Positions 42,664-51,612 of a stretch of DNA of 64,000 bases are shown here, piece by piece. Every line of letters starts with the position of its first letter. Position 1 is the stretch's first letter. The position numbers and the translations under genes were made by a program. Below the pieces are notes generated by a model. That model made no database searches. It had not been told where the DNA came from and worked only from the letters and a program-made list of their open reading frames with translations. The stretch is from Bacteroidaceae bacterium. GTDB taxonomy: Bacteria; Bacteroidota; Bacteroidia; Bacteroidales; Bacteroidaceae. The stretch is from contig JAFXXQ010000001.1 in the NCBI GenBank assembly GCA_017542145.1, positions 1-64,000 of the forward strand, read 5' to 3'.

Positions 42664-45588
42664 ATGATGGAAGAAGATGTCTTCCAGCCTGATATAGAGG
42701 TGTATGGCGCCCGCGAGCACAACCTGAAAAATATCGATGTGGTCATTCCGCACCGTTCGCTTACCGTTATCACGGGGTTGAGCGGCTCGGGCAAGTCGTC
42801 GCTGGCATTCGACACATTGTTTGCCGAGGGGCAGCGCCGCTACATAGAGACCTTCTCGGCCTACGCCCGCAACTTCCTCGGCGGACTGCGGCGGCCCGAT
42901 GTCGATAAGATCTCCGGTCTCAGCCCAGTCATCTCTATTGAGCAGAAGACCACCAACAAGAATCCCCGTTCCACCGTCGGCACGACGACCGAAGTCTATG
43001 ACTACTTCCGTCTGCTCTATGCGCGTGCCGCCGATGCTTATTCCTACGAGTCCGGCGAGCGTATGGTGAAATACACCGAAGAGAAAATCATCGAGCTCAT
43101 TCTCAACGAGTACGAAGGGCGGGCGGTGATGATATTGGCTCCGCTGGTGCGCAGCCGCAAGGGCCACTATCGCGAGCTGTTCGAGCAGGTGCGCCGCAAG
43201 GGCTACCTCTACGTCCGCATCGATGGCGAAATCCGCGAGGCGGTACCCGGGCTGAAGGTGGATCGCTACAAGAACCACGACATTGAGGTGGTCGTCGACA
43301 AACTGAAGGTGCAGGCGAAGGATGACAAGCGGCTGCGCGACAGCGTGGCGGCGGCTATGGTGCAGGGCGACGGGCTGCTGATGTTGCTCGACAAGGAGAC
43401 TGGCGCCGTGCGCCACTACAGCAAGCGCCTCATGGATCCAGTCACAGGACTCTCGTACCGCGAGCCGGCACCCCATAACTTCTCCTTCAATTCGCCGCAG
43501 GGCGCTTGCCCCAAGTGCCGCGGGTTGGGGTACATCACCCGTATGGATATGGACAAGGTCATCCCTGACCGCTCGCTCTCCATCCGTCAGGGTGCCATCC
43601 TCCCCCTCGGAACGTACAAGAACACACTCATTTTCCGCACCCTCGATGTCGTGTTGCACCGCCACGACTTCACTCTTGATACCCCCGTTTCGGAGCTCGA
43701 CGAAGAAACGATGGACGAACTTTTCAACGGTGTCCCCGACCGTATCAAGGTGCAGACCACGCTGCTGCACGAATCTGATATGTTTATCTCTTTCGATGGC
43801 ATCGTCAAATACCTCCAAAGTATTCAGGATGTCGACCCTACCGCCGCTCAGCAAAGGTGGATCGACCAATTCCTGGGTACTTGCACCTGTCCCGAGTGCA
43901 GCGGCGCACGGCTGAACAAGGAGGCACTCAGCTACCGCATCCTTGGGAAGAATATCGCTGACCTCTCCGCCATGGATATTAGCGAACTTTACGACTGGAC
44001 GGGCACGGCCCTCGAGCAGCTGAGTGGCAACCAGCAGAAAATTGCTGAGGAGATACTAAAGGAGATCCGTGTCCGTCTCCGCTTCCTGCTCGATGTCGGC
44101 CTCGACTATCTGGCCATGGGACGTCCCTCGCAGTCGCTCTCCGGCGGTGAGAGCCAGCGCATACGTCTCGCCACACAGATAGGGTCGCAGCTGGTGAACG
44201 TGCTCTACATCCTCGACGAGCCTAGCATCGGTCTCCACCAGCGTGACAACGAACGCCTCATCCACTCGCTGAAGGAGCTGCGCGACATCGGCAACACCGT
44301 TATCGTCGTCGAGCACGACAAGGACATGATGCTCAGCGCCGACTACGTCATCGACCTCGGCCCTTTTGCCGGACGCAAAGGTGGCACGGTGGTCTTTGCC
44401 GGCACCCCCGACGAACTGGTCAAAGCCGACACCCTCACCGCCCGCTACCTCAAAGGCACCGCTACGACGGATGTCGGCGGTTCCCCCGGAAATCCCGGAA
44501 ATGCGGGAGATTCCGGAAAAACCGACATATCCGGAAATGCCGCCCCTCCCGTCAAGCCGCGCTACGCACGGCGCACGGCTGGCGGCACGTCAATCACCCT
44601 CATCGGTTGCCGCGGCAACAACCTCAAGGACATCGCCGTTACCTTCCCCTTGGGCAAACTTATTTGCATCACCGGCGTCAGCGGCAGCGGCAAATCGACA
44701 CTCGTCAACGACACCCTACAGCCCATCCTCTCGCAGCACTTCTACCGTTCGCTGCGCGAGCCGCTGCCTTACGACCATATCGAAGGGCTCGACAATATCG
44801 ACAAGGTGGTGACGGTCGATCAGTCGCCGCTGGGCCGCACCCCCCGCTCCAACCCCGCCACCTACACAGGTGTCTTCTCTGACATCCGTAACCTCTTCGT
44901 CAGCCTGCCCGAGGCCAAGATGCGCGGCTATAAGCCCGGACGATTCTCGTTCAACATCAGCGGCGGACGATGTGAAGCCTGCTCCGGCAACGGCTACAAG
45001 ACCATCGAGATGAACTTCCTACCCGATGTCATGGTGCCTTGCGAGGTTTGCCAGGGCAAGCGTTACAACCACGAGACGCTGGAGGTGCGCTTTAAGGGCA
45101 AGTCCATTGCTGACGTCCTCGACATGACCATCAACCAAGCGGTGGAGTTTTTCGAGAACGTCCCCACCATCCTTAATAAGATAAAGGTGTTGCAGGAGGT
45201 GGGCCTCGGCTACATCAAGCTCGGCCAGCCCTCGTCAACCCTCTCGGGCGGCGAGAGCCAGCGCGTCAAGCTCGCCACCGAATTGGCCAAACGAGACACC
45301 GGCCACACCCTCTACATCCTCGACGAGCCCACCACCGGCCTCCACTTCGAGGACATCCGCGTGCTGATGACCGTGTTGCGCCGGCTGGTGGATCGCGGCA
45401 ACACCGTCATCGTCATCGAGCATAACCTCGACGTCATCCGTCAGGCCGACCACATCATCGATATGGGCCCCGAGGGCGGACGTCGCGGCGGCGAAGTTGT
45501 CGTCACCGGTACCCCCGCCGAAGTCGCCGCATCTGGCAAAGGCTACACCGCCGCCTTCCTCAAGAAAGAGATTTTTAATGAAAAATGA
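42664..45588 (+). CDS. uvrA: Excinuclease ABC subunit A
   Basis: A 974-residue UvrA, the damage-recognition ATPase of nucleotide excision repair. ATG 42664 (MMEEDVFQPDIEVYGAREHN) is chosen; earlier in-frame codons lie in word repeats. Two ABC modules: Walker A GLSGSGKSSLAFDT and GVSGSGKSTLVND; signatures SLSGGESQRIRLATQIG and TLSGGESQRVKLATELA. Zinc modules include CPKCRGLGY, CTCPECSGARL and CEACSGNGYK with PCEVCQGKRY. Between modules there is a Gly-rich insert (residues about 605-625, GNPGNAGDSGK) encoded by 9-bp tandem repeats. Standard length otherwise. Confidence 0.97.
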   Translation: MMEEDVFQPDIEVYGAREHNLKNIDVVIPHRSLTVITGLSGSGKSSLAFDTLFAEGQRRYIETFSAYARNFLGGLRRPDVDKISGLSPVISIEQKTTNKNPRSTVGTTTEVYDYFRLLYARAADAYSYESGERMVKYTEEKIIELILNEYEGRAVMILAPLVRSRKGHYRELFEQVRRKGYLYVRIDGEIREAVPGLKVDRYKNHDIEVVVDKLKVQAKDDKRLRDSVAAAMVQGDGLLMLLDKETGAVRHYSKRLMDPVTGLSYREPAPHNFSFNSPQGACPKCRGLGYITRMDMDKVIPDRSLSIRQGAILPLGTYKNTLIFRTLDVVLHRHDFTLDTPVSELDEETMDELFNGVPDRIKVQTTLLHESDMFISFDGIVKYLQSIQDVDPTAAQQRWIDQFLGTCTCPECSGARLNKEALSYRILGKNIADLSAMDISELYDWTGTALEQLSGNQQKIAEEILKEIRVRLRFLLDVGLDYLAMGRPSQSLSGGESQRIRLATQIGSQLVNVLYILDEPSIGLHQRDNERLIHSLKELRDIGNTVIVVEHDKDMMLSADYVIDLGPFAGRKGGTVVFAGTPDELVKADTLTARYLKGTATTDVGGSPGNPGNAGDSGKTDISGNAAPPVKPRYARRTAGGTSITLIGCRGNNLKDIAVTFPLGKLICITGVSGSGKSTLVNDTLQPILSQHFYRSLREPLPYDHIEGLDNIDKVVTVDQSPLGRTPRSNPATYTGVFSDIRNLFVSLPEAKMRGYKPGRFSFNISGGRCEACSGNGYKTIEMNFLPDVMVPCEVCQGKRYNHETLEVRFKGKSIADVLDMTINQAVEFFENVPTILNKIKVLQEVGLGYIKLGQPSSTLSGGESQRVKLATELAKRDTGHTLYILDEPTTGLHFEDIRVLMTVLRRLVDRGNTVIVIEHNLDVIRQADHIIDMGPEGGRRGGEVVVTGTPAEVAASGKGYTAAFLKKEIFNEK
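44487..44522. repeat. 9-bp tandem repeat inside uvrA linker
   Basis: CGGAAATCC, CGGAAATGC, GGGAGATTC and CGGAAAAAC follow one another in frame, encoding GN/GD triplets in the linker between the two ABC modules. Confidence 0.75.
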
Positions 45589-45690
45589 AGAATGAAAAAT
45601 GAATAATAAAATGTTTAGGACATTTGCGTTCCCATCCGCAAGTACTGTTACTTGCAGGACTATCCATTCTTCATTCTTCATTCTTCAAGT
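45577..45690. repeat. MITE-like intergenic element with ATGAAAAATGAA ends
   Basis: Left end ATGAAAAATGAAGAATGAAA (45579 onward), right end CATTCTTCATTCTTCATTCT (about 45665-45685). The interior contains ATGTTTAGGACATT, a small palindrome, and TTGCAGGACTAT. It is the non-coding copy of the family seen at 31391 and 37905. Further TTCATT words continue to 45738. Confidence 0.7.
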
Positions 45691-45739
45691 CTAAATTTTC
45701 ATTCTCCGTCTTTCATTCTTTTTTTCATTTTTCATTTTT

Positions 45740-46819
45740 ATGGATCATCCTGAAAACTCAGCAGAATACAAAGGTCTCACCGTTAATGCCGGCATCGAGC
45801 AGCCCGAGCGTGTCAACCCTTACTTCCGCCGTGCCAAACGCCGCCAGATGACGGCTGCCGAGTACGTCGAAGGTATTCTTAAAGGCGACGTCACCATTCT
45901 CTCACAAGCCGTTACCCTCGTCGAGAGCCTGCTGCCCGAGCACCAGGTCATCGCCCAGGAGGTGATTGAGAAGTGCCTCCCCTTCACTGGCCAGTCCGTC
46001 CGTATCGGCATCAGCGGCGTCCCTGGTGCCGGCAAGAGTACTAGCATCGACGTCTTCGGCCTTCACGTGCTCAACGAATACGGCGGCAAACTCGCCGTCC
46101 TCGCTATCGACCCCAGTTCCGAGCGCACTAAGGGTAGCATCCTTGGCGATAAGACCCGCATGGAGAAACTCTCCGTCCATCCCAAGGCCTTCATCCGCCC
46201 TTCCCCAGCTGCAGGGTCGCTGGGCGGCGTGGCCCGCAAGACGCGCGAGACCATCGTCCTCTGCGAGGCGGCCGGCTACGACAAAATCTTCGTCGAGACC
46301 GTCGGCGTGGGGCAGAGCGAGACCGCCTGCCACTCGATGGTCGATTTCTTTCTCCTCATCCAGCTGGCTGGCACGGGCGACGAGCTGCAGGGCATCAAGC
46401 GCGGCATCATGGAGATGGCCGACGGCATCATCATCAACAAGGCCGACGGCGATAACATCCAGCGTGCCGAGCTGGCTGCGCGCCACTTCCGCAACGCTCT
46501 CCACCTCTTCCCCGCCACCGAGAGCGGCTGGGAGCCCCGCGTGCTCACCTACAGCGGCTTCTACGGCCTCGGCATCAAGGAGATATGGGACATGGTCTAT
46601 GAATACATCGACTTCGTCCGCGCGAACGGCTACTTCCAGTACCGCCGCAACGAGCAGGCCAAGTACTGGATGTACGAAACCATCAACAACACCCTGCGCG
46701 ACCGCTTCTACCAGAATCCCGCCATAGCCGCCGCCATCGCCGAGATGGAGCAGCAGGTCCTCCGCGGCGAGCTCACCTCCTTCGCCGCCGCCGCCCGTCT
46801 GCTCGACATGCAGCGCTGA
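45740..46819 (+). CDS. meaB: Methylmalonyl-CoA mutase-associated GTPase MeaB
   Basis: A 359-residue G3E-family GTPase that protects and reactivates adenosylcobalamin-dependent methylmalonyl-CoA mutase. P-loop GISGVPGAGKSTSIDVFG, then AVLAIDPSSERTKGSILGDK, VETVGVGQSE (switch II) and INKADGDN (NKxD). The N-terminal helical extension and C-terminal dimerisation region (YRRNEQAKYWMYETINNTLR) are standard. The mutase genes are not in the window. Fits succinate to propionate conversion. Upstream of it are only word repeats; the promoter was not identified. Confidence 0.95.
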   Translation: MDHPENSAEYKGLTVNAGIEQPERVNPYFRRAKRRQMTAAEYVEGILKGDVTILSQAVTLVESLLPEHQVIAQEVIEKCLPFTGQSVRIGISGVPGAGKSTSIDVFGLHVLNEYGGKLAVLAIDPSSERTKGSILGDKTRMEKLSVHPKAFIRPSPAAGSLGGVARKTRETIVLCEAAGYDKIFVETVGVGQSETACHSMVDFFLLIQLAGTGDELQGIKRGIMEMADGIIINKADGDNIQRAELAARHFRNALHLFPATESGWEPRVLTYSGFYGLGIKEIWDMVYEYIDFVRANGYFQYRRNEQAKYWMYETINNTLRDRFYQNPAIAAAIAEMEQQVLRGELTSFAAAARLLDMQR

Positions 46820-46864
46820 GCAACCACTCTGAATAAAAATAGTAGTTTTCCACACGTACTGCGT

Positions 46865-46918
46865 TTTTTATAAACAGCGCCCCTGTTTATATAAACACGG
46901 CCCCTATTTATAAATAGT
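46865..46918. repeat. Three-unit 21-bp repeat island (TTTATA ... GCCCCT)
   Basis: CCCCT starts at 46880 and 46901, and TTTATA at 46886 and 46907 (with a TTTTTA-like unit at 46865). Each spacing is 21 bp. TTTATATAAA is palindromic. Confidence 0.75.
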
Positions 46919-47195
46919 TGCTTGGACTGAGATAACAAACAAAGCCTCCTTACTCATGTCATACCCTTCAGAAAAAAAGATAGGAAAATAATGTCTAGCC
47001 TTCCACTTTCAAAAAAAATAGATGATAAAAGGTGGACTATATATTAGGGGATGAAAAAGATGCTACAGATGAATTATTAAAAAAGAAAAAGTAAAGATGG
47101 AATAAAAAAACGATTCCGGAAATTTTTGCATCCTTTTATTCCCTCGCGGCAGAGGTTGCCCGTGTTGGCGGAAGGATCGGCTTGTAAACATCGCT

Positions 47196-47231
47196 CTTAA
47201 GCCTGCGCCGAAAGGATGACGCAGGCTTAAG
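47196..47231 (-). terminator. Terminator of the HexNAc operon
   Basis: CTTAAGCCTGCG (47196-47207) and CGCAGGCTTAAG (47220-47231) form a perfect 12-bp stem with a 12-nt loop, 27 bp after the kinase stop codon on the minus strand. No long U-run. Confidence 0.8.
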
Positions 47232-47257
47232 GGTGAAACGGGGAAGGTGGAGAGGTC

Positions 47258-48346
47258 TTAATTTTTTAGCAGCTCGCGCACGATGGCCTGCATCTGGGGG
47301 TACTGAGCCTCCATGGATTGGAGGAGGCGGTACTGCGCCTGAGTGCGGACAAGGGTGTGCGTGGGGTACTGGATTTTCCAGTAGGTGCTTCCGTCGATGT
47401 AGTCCATGAGGAAGCGAAGCACTTGCTCGAAGGTGATGTAGATGGCGCTGAAGGCAAGCCACTCCTTCTCGCAGTCGTTGAGCGAGTCCTTCATCTCGCT
47501 CAGGTAGCCGGCCACATAGGCGCGGAAGCGGTCAATGTCCATGGAGACGCGACTGAGGTTCTGGTCGTCTTCGGCACCGGTGTTGGTGTAGCTGCGCAGG
47601 GCGTCGCCCACGTCGTTGAGCGCGGTGCTGCTCATGCAGGTGTCGAGGTCGATGGCGCAGAGTACGTCGCCGTTCTGGTCAAAGAGAATGTTGGAGAGCT
47701 TGGTGTCGTTGTGGGTGACGCGCATGGGGAGGCTGCCGTCCTCGACCATCTTCCAGAAGTCGAGCATCTGCTGGCGGTGGCTTTCGACCCAGCCGATCTC
47801 TTCCTGCACGGTCTTCACAAGGCCCAGCTTGTCGCGGCGCAGTGTATCGTCCCATTGCTCGTAGCGGAAGCGGATGTTGTGGAAACCGCGGATAGTCTCG
47901 TGGAGTGGGTCGGGGTAGTCGGCGAGCATCTTCTGGAAGCGGCCGATGCCCTGTCCACCTTTGTAGCAGAGGTCGAGAGAGGTAGCGTTGTCGATGGTAA
48001 CGGATCCGGCGATGAAGACGCAGACAGCCCAGTAGTTGCCCTCTTCAGCATCGAAGTAGTAGGGCAGGCCGTCCTTGGCAAAGACGACGGTGAGGCTCTC
48101 GCGCATGGGGTCGCCGCCGGCACGGATGATCTTGGCCTTCATGTGGGCGGTGACCTTCACGATGTTGTCCATCATGGCGGGGACGTCGGGGAAGACGTTG
48201 TGGTTCTTGCGCTGAAGGATATAGTCGGGGGTGTCGCCTGTGGTGCGGACGATGAAGGTGTCGTTGATGAACCCTTCGCCCAGTGGCTTGATGCTGGCCA
48301 CCTCGCCCTCATAGGCAAACTGGTTGAATATCTTTTCCGGAGACAT
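47258..48346 (-). CDS. Sugar kinase of the APH/NahK-type (N-acetylhexosamine 1-kinase-like)
   Basis: A 362-residue cytoplasmic phosphotransferase with a protein-kinase-like fold. Motifs: GEGFINDTF (nucleotide loop), catalytic THNDTKLSNILFD (HxDxxxxN type) and IDLDTCM (metal-binding DLD). The start MSPEKIFNQFAYEGEVASIK and size resemble NahK, which phosphorylates GlcNAc and GalNAc at C1. The genes before it in the operon encode GH20 and GH109 enzymes that release these sugars, which supports the assignment. It starts 13 bp after the GH109 gene. Substrate is inferred from context. Confidence 0.8.
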   Translation of the reverse strand: MSPEKIFNQFAYEGEVASIKPLGEGFINDTFIVRTTGDTPDYILQRKNHNVFPDVPAMMDNIVKVTAHMKAKIIRAGGDPMRESLTVVFAKDGLPYYFDAEEGNYWAVCVFIAGSVTIDNATSLDLCYKGGQGIGRFQKMLADYPDPLHETIRGFHNIRFRYEQWDDTLRRDKLGLVKTVQEEIGWVESHRQQMLDFWKMVEDGSLPMRVTHNDTKLSNILFDQNGDVLCAIDLDTCMSSTALNDVGDALRSYTNTGAEDDQNLSRVSMDIDRFRAYVAGYLSEMKDSLNDCEKEWLAFSAIYITFEQVLRFLMDYIDGSTYWKIQYPTHTLVRTQAQYRLLQSMEAQYPQMQAIVRELLKN

Positions 48347-48359
48347 CGTTTTTTAGCTC

Positions 48360-49805
48360 TTAATTCTTGACTATTTTAGTGGCTGGGCGTTCGCCTTTCA
48401 TGTAGAAGTGGAGGCCCTTGACCTTGTTCCAGTCGCCGCGGGTGAAGTCGGGGAAGCGGACGGGCATCGACTTGTTGGCGTGGCTGATGGCGCTGAGCTC
48501 GCTGATGGCGCACCACTCGGCAAGGTCATAAACGTCCTGATCGAGGGGCAGACCGTTCTGCAGGCAGTAGACGAGGCGGTAGTCCATGACGAAGTCCATG
48601 CCGCCGTGGCCACCCACTTGCTTGGCTTTCTCCTCAATCTCCTGATGGATGGGGTGCTTGTAGTACTGGAGCAATTCGTTCTTCACGTCGTTGGGCACGA
48701 AGTCATGCTCGTCCAGTTGGGGAATGTCGGGCAGGGCGTTGCGGTCAATCTGGCTGTTGCGCAGGGTGAGGCCGCTGACGGGGTATTTGTTAGCAAAGCC
48801 CTCGGTACCGGTGAGCTGGTAGAGGCGGTTGTAGGGGCGCGGGGTGAAGACGTTGTGCTGGATTTCCATGCTCTTGCCGCTCTTGGTCATGACGAGGGTG
48901 ACGATGTGGTCGCCGCAGGCAAATTCGTCAACGCCCATCTTCTTCTTGGCAATCTTCAGACCGTTGACGGACTTCGTGGCCATACTGACGAGGTATTCCA
49001 TCTTGTCGCCGCGGTGGATGTTGAGAGCCTGGCAGCAGGGGCCGAAGCCGTGGGTGGGGTAGACGTCGCCACCGTGTTTCTGGTTGAAGTCGAGGCGCCA
49101 GTTGTCGGCATAGTCATCCCAGAAGGGCTCGAGGTTGTGGATGTAGGCACCCTCGGTATGGAGGATTTCGCCGAAGAGGCCCTTCTGGGCCATGTTGAGG
49201 CAGGTGAGTTCAAAGAAGTCATAGACGCAGTTCTCCAGCATCATGCAGTGCTTGCGGGTGCGCTCGGAGGTGTCGATGAGGCGCCAACAGTCCTCGATGC
49301 TGGTAGCGGAAGGCACTTCGATGGCCACGTGCTTGCCGTGCTCCATGGCGTATAGGGCAATATCAACGTGGGTCTGCCAGTTGGTGGCGATGTAGACAAG
49401 GTCGATGTCGTCGCGTTCGCAGAGCTGCTTGTAGCCTTCGTCGCCGCTGTACTCGGCAGCCTCGGGCATACCGGCATTGGTGAGGTAACGCTGGCAGGCG
49501 TGGGCACGATCGGGGTACTTGTCGCAGAGGGCCTTGATTTCGACGCCCTCCATATGGGTAAAGCGGCTGACTGCTCCTGGGCCGCGCATGCCGAGTCCCA
49601 CGAAGCCCACACGGACAACGGGGATGGGGTCGGTATAGAACTCCAGCATGCTCTGCTGTCCGGCAGCGCGATGGGGTTCGTTGATGACGATAACGCCGTC
49701 CTCGACGTGCCAGTTACTGCCCGCAAGGGGCTTCTCGCTGCTCTTGCAGCCTGTAATGAGTGTTGCCAAGCAGGCAACCGCAAGGATGAGATGTTGTTTT
49801 TTCAT
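48360..49805 (-). CDS. Gfo/Idh/MocA oxidoreductase-type glycosidase, GH109-like
   Basis: A 481-residue lipoprotein (lipobox LITGC, Cys20). A Rossmann fold binds NAD (VRVGFVGLGMRGPGAVSRFT), followed by the Gfo/Idh C-terminal domain. The GLGMRGPGAV loop and the EGAYIHNLEPFWDDYADNWR segment are typical of GH109 alpha-N-acetylgalactosaminidases of Bacteroidota, which use NAD in a redox-assisted mechanism. Expected role: removing terminal alpha-GalNAc from mucin-type or blood-group glycans in the periplasm. Second gene of a GH20, GH109, kinase operon. Confidence 0.87.
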   Translation of the reverse strand: MKKQHLILAVACLATLITGCKSSEKPLAGSNWHVEDGVIVINEPHRAAGQQSMLEFYTDPIPVVRVGFVGLGMRGPGAVSRFTHMEGVEIKALCDKYPDRAHACQRYLTNAGMPEAAEYSGDEGYKQLCERDDIDLVYIATNWQTHVDIALYAMEHGKHVAIEVPSATSIEDCWRLIDTSERTRKHCMMLENCVYDFFELTCLNMAQKGLFGEILHTEGAYIHNLEPFWDDYADNWRLDFNQKHGGDVYPTHGFGPCCQALNIHRGDKMEYLVSMATKSVNGLKIAKKKMGVDEFACGDHIVTLVMTKSGKSMEIQHNVFTPRPYNRLYQLTGTEGFANKYPVSGLTLRNSQIDRNALPDIPQLDEHDFVPNDVKNELLQYYKHPIHQEIEEKAKQVGGHGGMDFVMDYRLVYCLQNGLPLDQDVYDLAEWCAISELSAISHANKSMPVRFPDFTRGDWNKVKGLHFYMKGERPATKIVKN

Positions 49806-49840
49806 AGGTTCTTGTTTTTTTATTCGTTGTCTTTCATTCT

Positions 49841-51382
49841 TTACTCTTCAGAGGGGAACACATGCTTGCCGTAGTTCCATCCGTAGGCGTCGAAGTAGGT
49901 GCGGAGGTGGTTCAGACGACGCAGAAATCCGGCATAGTCCTTGGTGCCGTCGTAGCTCCAGCCCACTTCGGCAAGGGCGCTGATGCGGGGAAGAAGCATG
50001 TACTCCACGTGGTCAAATGTAGCAATATACTCTGTCCAGACGTTACCCTGGACGCCGAGGATATATTGCTGCTGGTCTTTGGTGAGGCCGTTGTAGGGGT
50101 CGAAGTTGTAGCATTGCTCGACGGGCAGATAACCGCCGATGGCGAGGGGCTCGTTGTCTTGGTCGCGGCTCTGGTAGTAGTCGAGGTAGCAGAAGGTGTT
50201 GGGTGTCATGATGACGTGGTTGCCGGCCTGGGCGGCAGCGATGCCTCCCGTCGTGCCGCGCCAGCTCATGATGGTGGCGGTGGGGGTGACGCCGCCCTCG
50301 AGGATTTCGTCCCAGCCGATAATCTGGCGTCCGTGGGCATTGAGGAATTTCTCAATACGGCGGTTGACGTAGCTCTGCAGCTCAGCCTCGTTCTTCAAGC
50401 CTTCTTCCTTGATGCGCTTCTGGCAGAGGGGGCATTTTTTCCATTCGTCCTTGGGACACTCGTCGCCGCCGATGTGGATGTATTTCGAGGGGAAGAGCTC
50501 CATGACCTCGGTGAGTACCGTTTCCCAGAATTTGAAGGTGTCCTCTTTGCCTGGGCAGAACACCTCGGGGAATACACCCCAGGTTTTTGACACTTCGTAG
50601 TGGTCGCCGCGGCAGCCCAGCTCAGGATAGGAGGCGAGGGCAGCAAGGGCGTGGCCGGGGATCTCGATTTCGGGGATGACGGTGATGAAATGGTCGGCAG
50701 CATACTTGACGATCTCCTTCACCTCGTCTTGGGTGTAGAATCCGCCGTAGCGGACACCGTCATCGGAGTTCCAGTTCTTTCCAACCATGGTGCCGTCGCG
50801 ATAGGCTCCGACCTGGGTGAGCTGGGGATAGTGCTTGATTTCGATGCGCCAGCCCTGATCCTCCGTGAGGTGGAAGTGAAAGCGGTTGATTTTGTGCATG
50901 GCGAGGATGTCGAGGTAGGTCTTCACCTCATCGACGCTGAAGAAGTGGCGGCAGACATCAAGGTGAGCACCGCGGTAGGCAAAGTGGGGTGCATCCTTGA
51001 TGATGCAGCAGGGGAGCACGACAGCCGTGACCTTCTTATCGGTGAGAGCTTCGGCGGGAATCATCTGGCGCAGCGACTGACGGGCGTAGAAGGCTCCAGC
51101 AGGGGTGCTGGCGGCGATGGCAATGCCCTGTTTTGTGATGGTGAGGGTGTAGGCCTCGTTGCCCAGCGTCTTGTCGTCGGTGACAGGGATGTTGTCGAGG
51201 GCTTTGCAAACACATTCGTCCTTGGCAAGGCGCAGTTTGTAAGTGCCTTCCTGCATCTCTACGCTAAGGGGGCGGGGAACGATGTCAACGGATTCGCACT
51301 TGACGGTCTTGCCGCATGAGGCGAGCAACAGCATAATCATTGCCATGCAAAGGGTGATAGGGATAGTTCGTAATGATTTCAT
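49841..51382 (-). CDS. GH20 beta-N-acetylhexosaminidase lipoprotein
   Basis: A 513-residue lipoprotein (lipobox LLASC, Cys23). The N-terminal GH20b domain covers about 30-150, then the TIM barrel from about 155 (HFAYRGAHLDVCRHFFSVDE). The catalytic pair Asp307-Glu308 is in HIGGDECPKDEW, acting by substrate assistance on the 2-acetamido group. Releases terminal beta-GlcNAc or GalNAc. The unusual CPKDEWKKCPLCQKR segment has three cysteines just after the active site. First gene of the operon, with a promoter at 51444-51451. Confidence 0.93.
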   Translation of the reverse strand: MKSLRTIPITLCMAMIMLLLASCGKTVKCESVDIVPRPLSVEMQEGTYKLRLAKDECVCKALDNIPVTDDKTLGNEAYTLTITKQGIAIAASTPAGAFYARQSLRQMIPAEALTDKKVTAVVLPCCIIKDAPHFAYRGAHLDVCRHFFSVDEVKTYLDILAMHKINRFHFHLTEDQGWRIEIKHYPQLTQVGAYRDGTMVGKNWNSDDGVRYGGFYTQDEVKEIVKYAADHFITVIPEIEIPGHALAALASYPELGCRGDHYEVSKTWGVFPEVFCPGKEDTFKFWETVLTEVMELFPSKYIHIGGDECPKDEWKKCPLCQKRIKEEGLKNEAELQSYVNRRIEKFLNAHGRQIIGWDEILEGGVTPTATIMSWRGTTGGIAAAQAGNHVIMTPNTFCYLDYYQSRDQDNEPLAIGGYLPVEQCYNFDPYNGLTKDQQQYILGVQGNVWTEYIATFDHVEYMLLPRISALAEVGWSYDGTKDYAGFLRRLNHLRTYFDAYGWNYGKHVFPSEE

Positions 51383-51443
51383 AATCTTAATGATGAATTA
51401 AATATTGTTGTCAATAGGTTTTGTCATGGGATTCATTCAGCGA

Positions 51444-51451
51444 CAAAGATA
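51444..51451 (-). promoter_or_regulatory. Promoter of the GH20-GH109-kinase operon
   Basis: The minus strand reads TATCTTTG, about 61 bp before the GH20 start. Confidence 0.75.
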
Positions 51452-51612
51452 CGGCTTTTCCTCTAAAATTGAAAACGAAAACGAAAACTTTTTCATTACC
51501 CATTTTCAATTCAATCTTTGGTCTTCAGTCTTGGCTTTCGGTATAGCCAGCTCTCGCTTGGCAAAGCTGATGCGAGCATCGTTTAGCTCTTGCTTTAATC
51601 GCAGCCTTCAAT

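Larger units (their letters stand above)
46820..47257. other. 437-bp gap with repeat island and terminator
   Basis: Contains the 21-bp island at 46865-46918, an AT-rich region without coding signs, and the terminator hairpin of the HexNAc operon at 47196-47231. Confidence 0.6.

Noticed and set aside
42583..43869. 428-codon open frame opposite uvrA
   Set aside because: Covers the first uvrA Walker A region on the wrong strand and has no start context or domain.
46820..47257. tRNA or other RNA gene in the gap after meaB
   Set aside because: No cloverleaf, no GTTCRA loop and no CCA-type end could be found; the only clear structure is the terminator hairpin.
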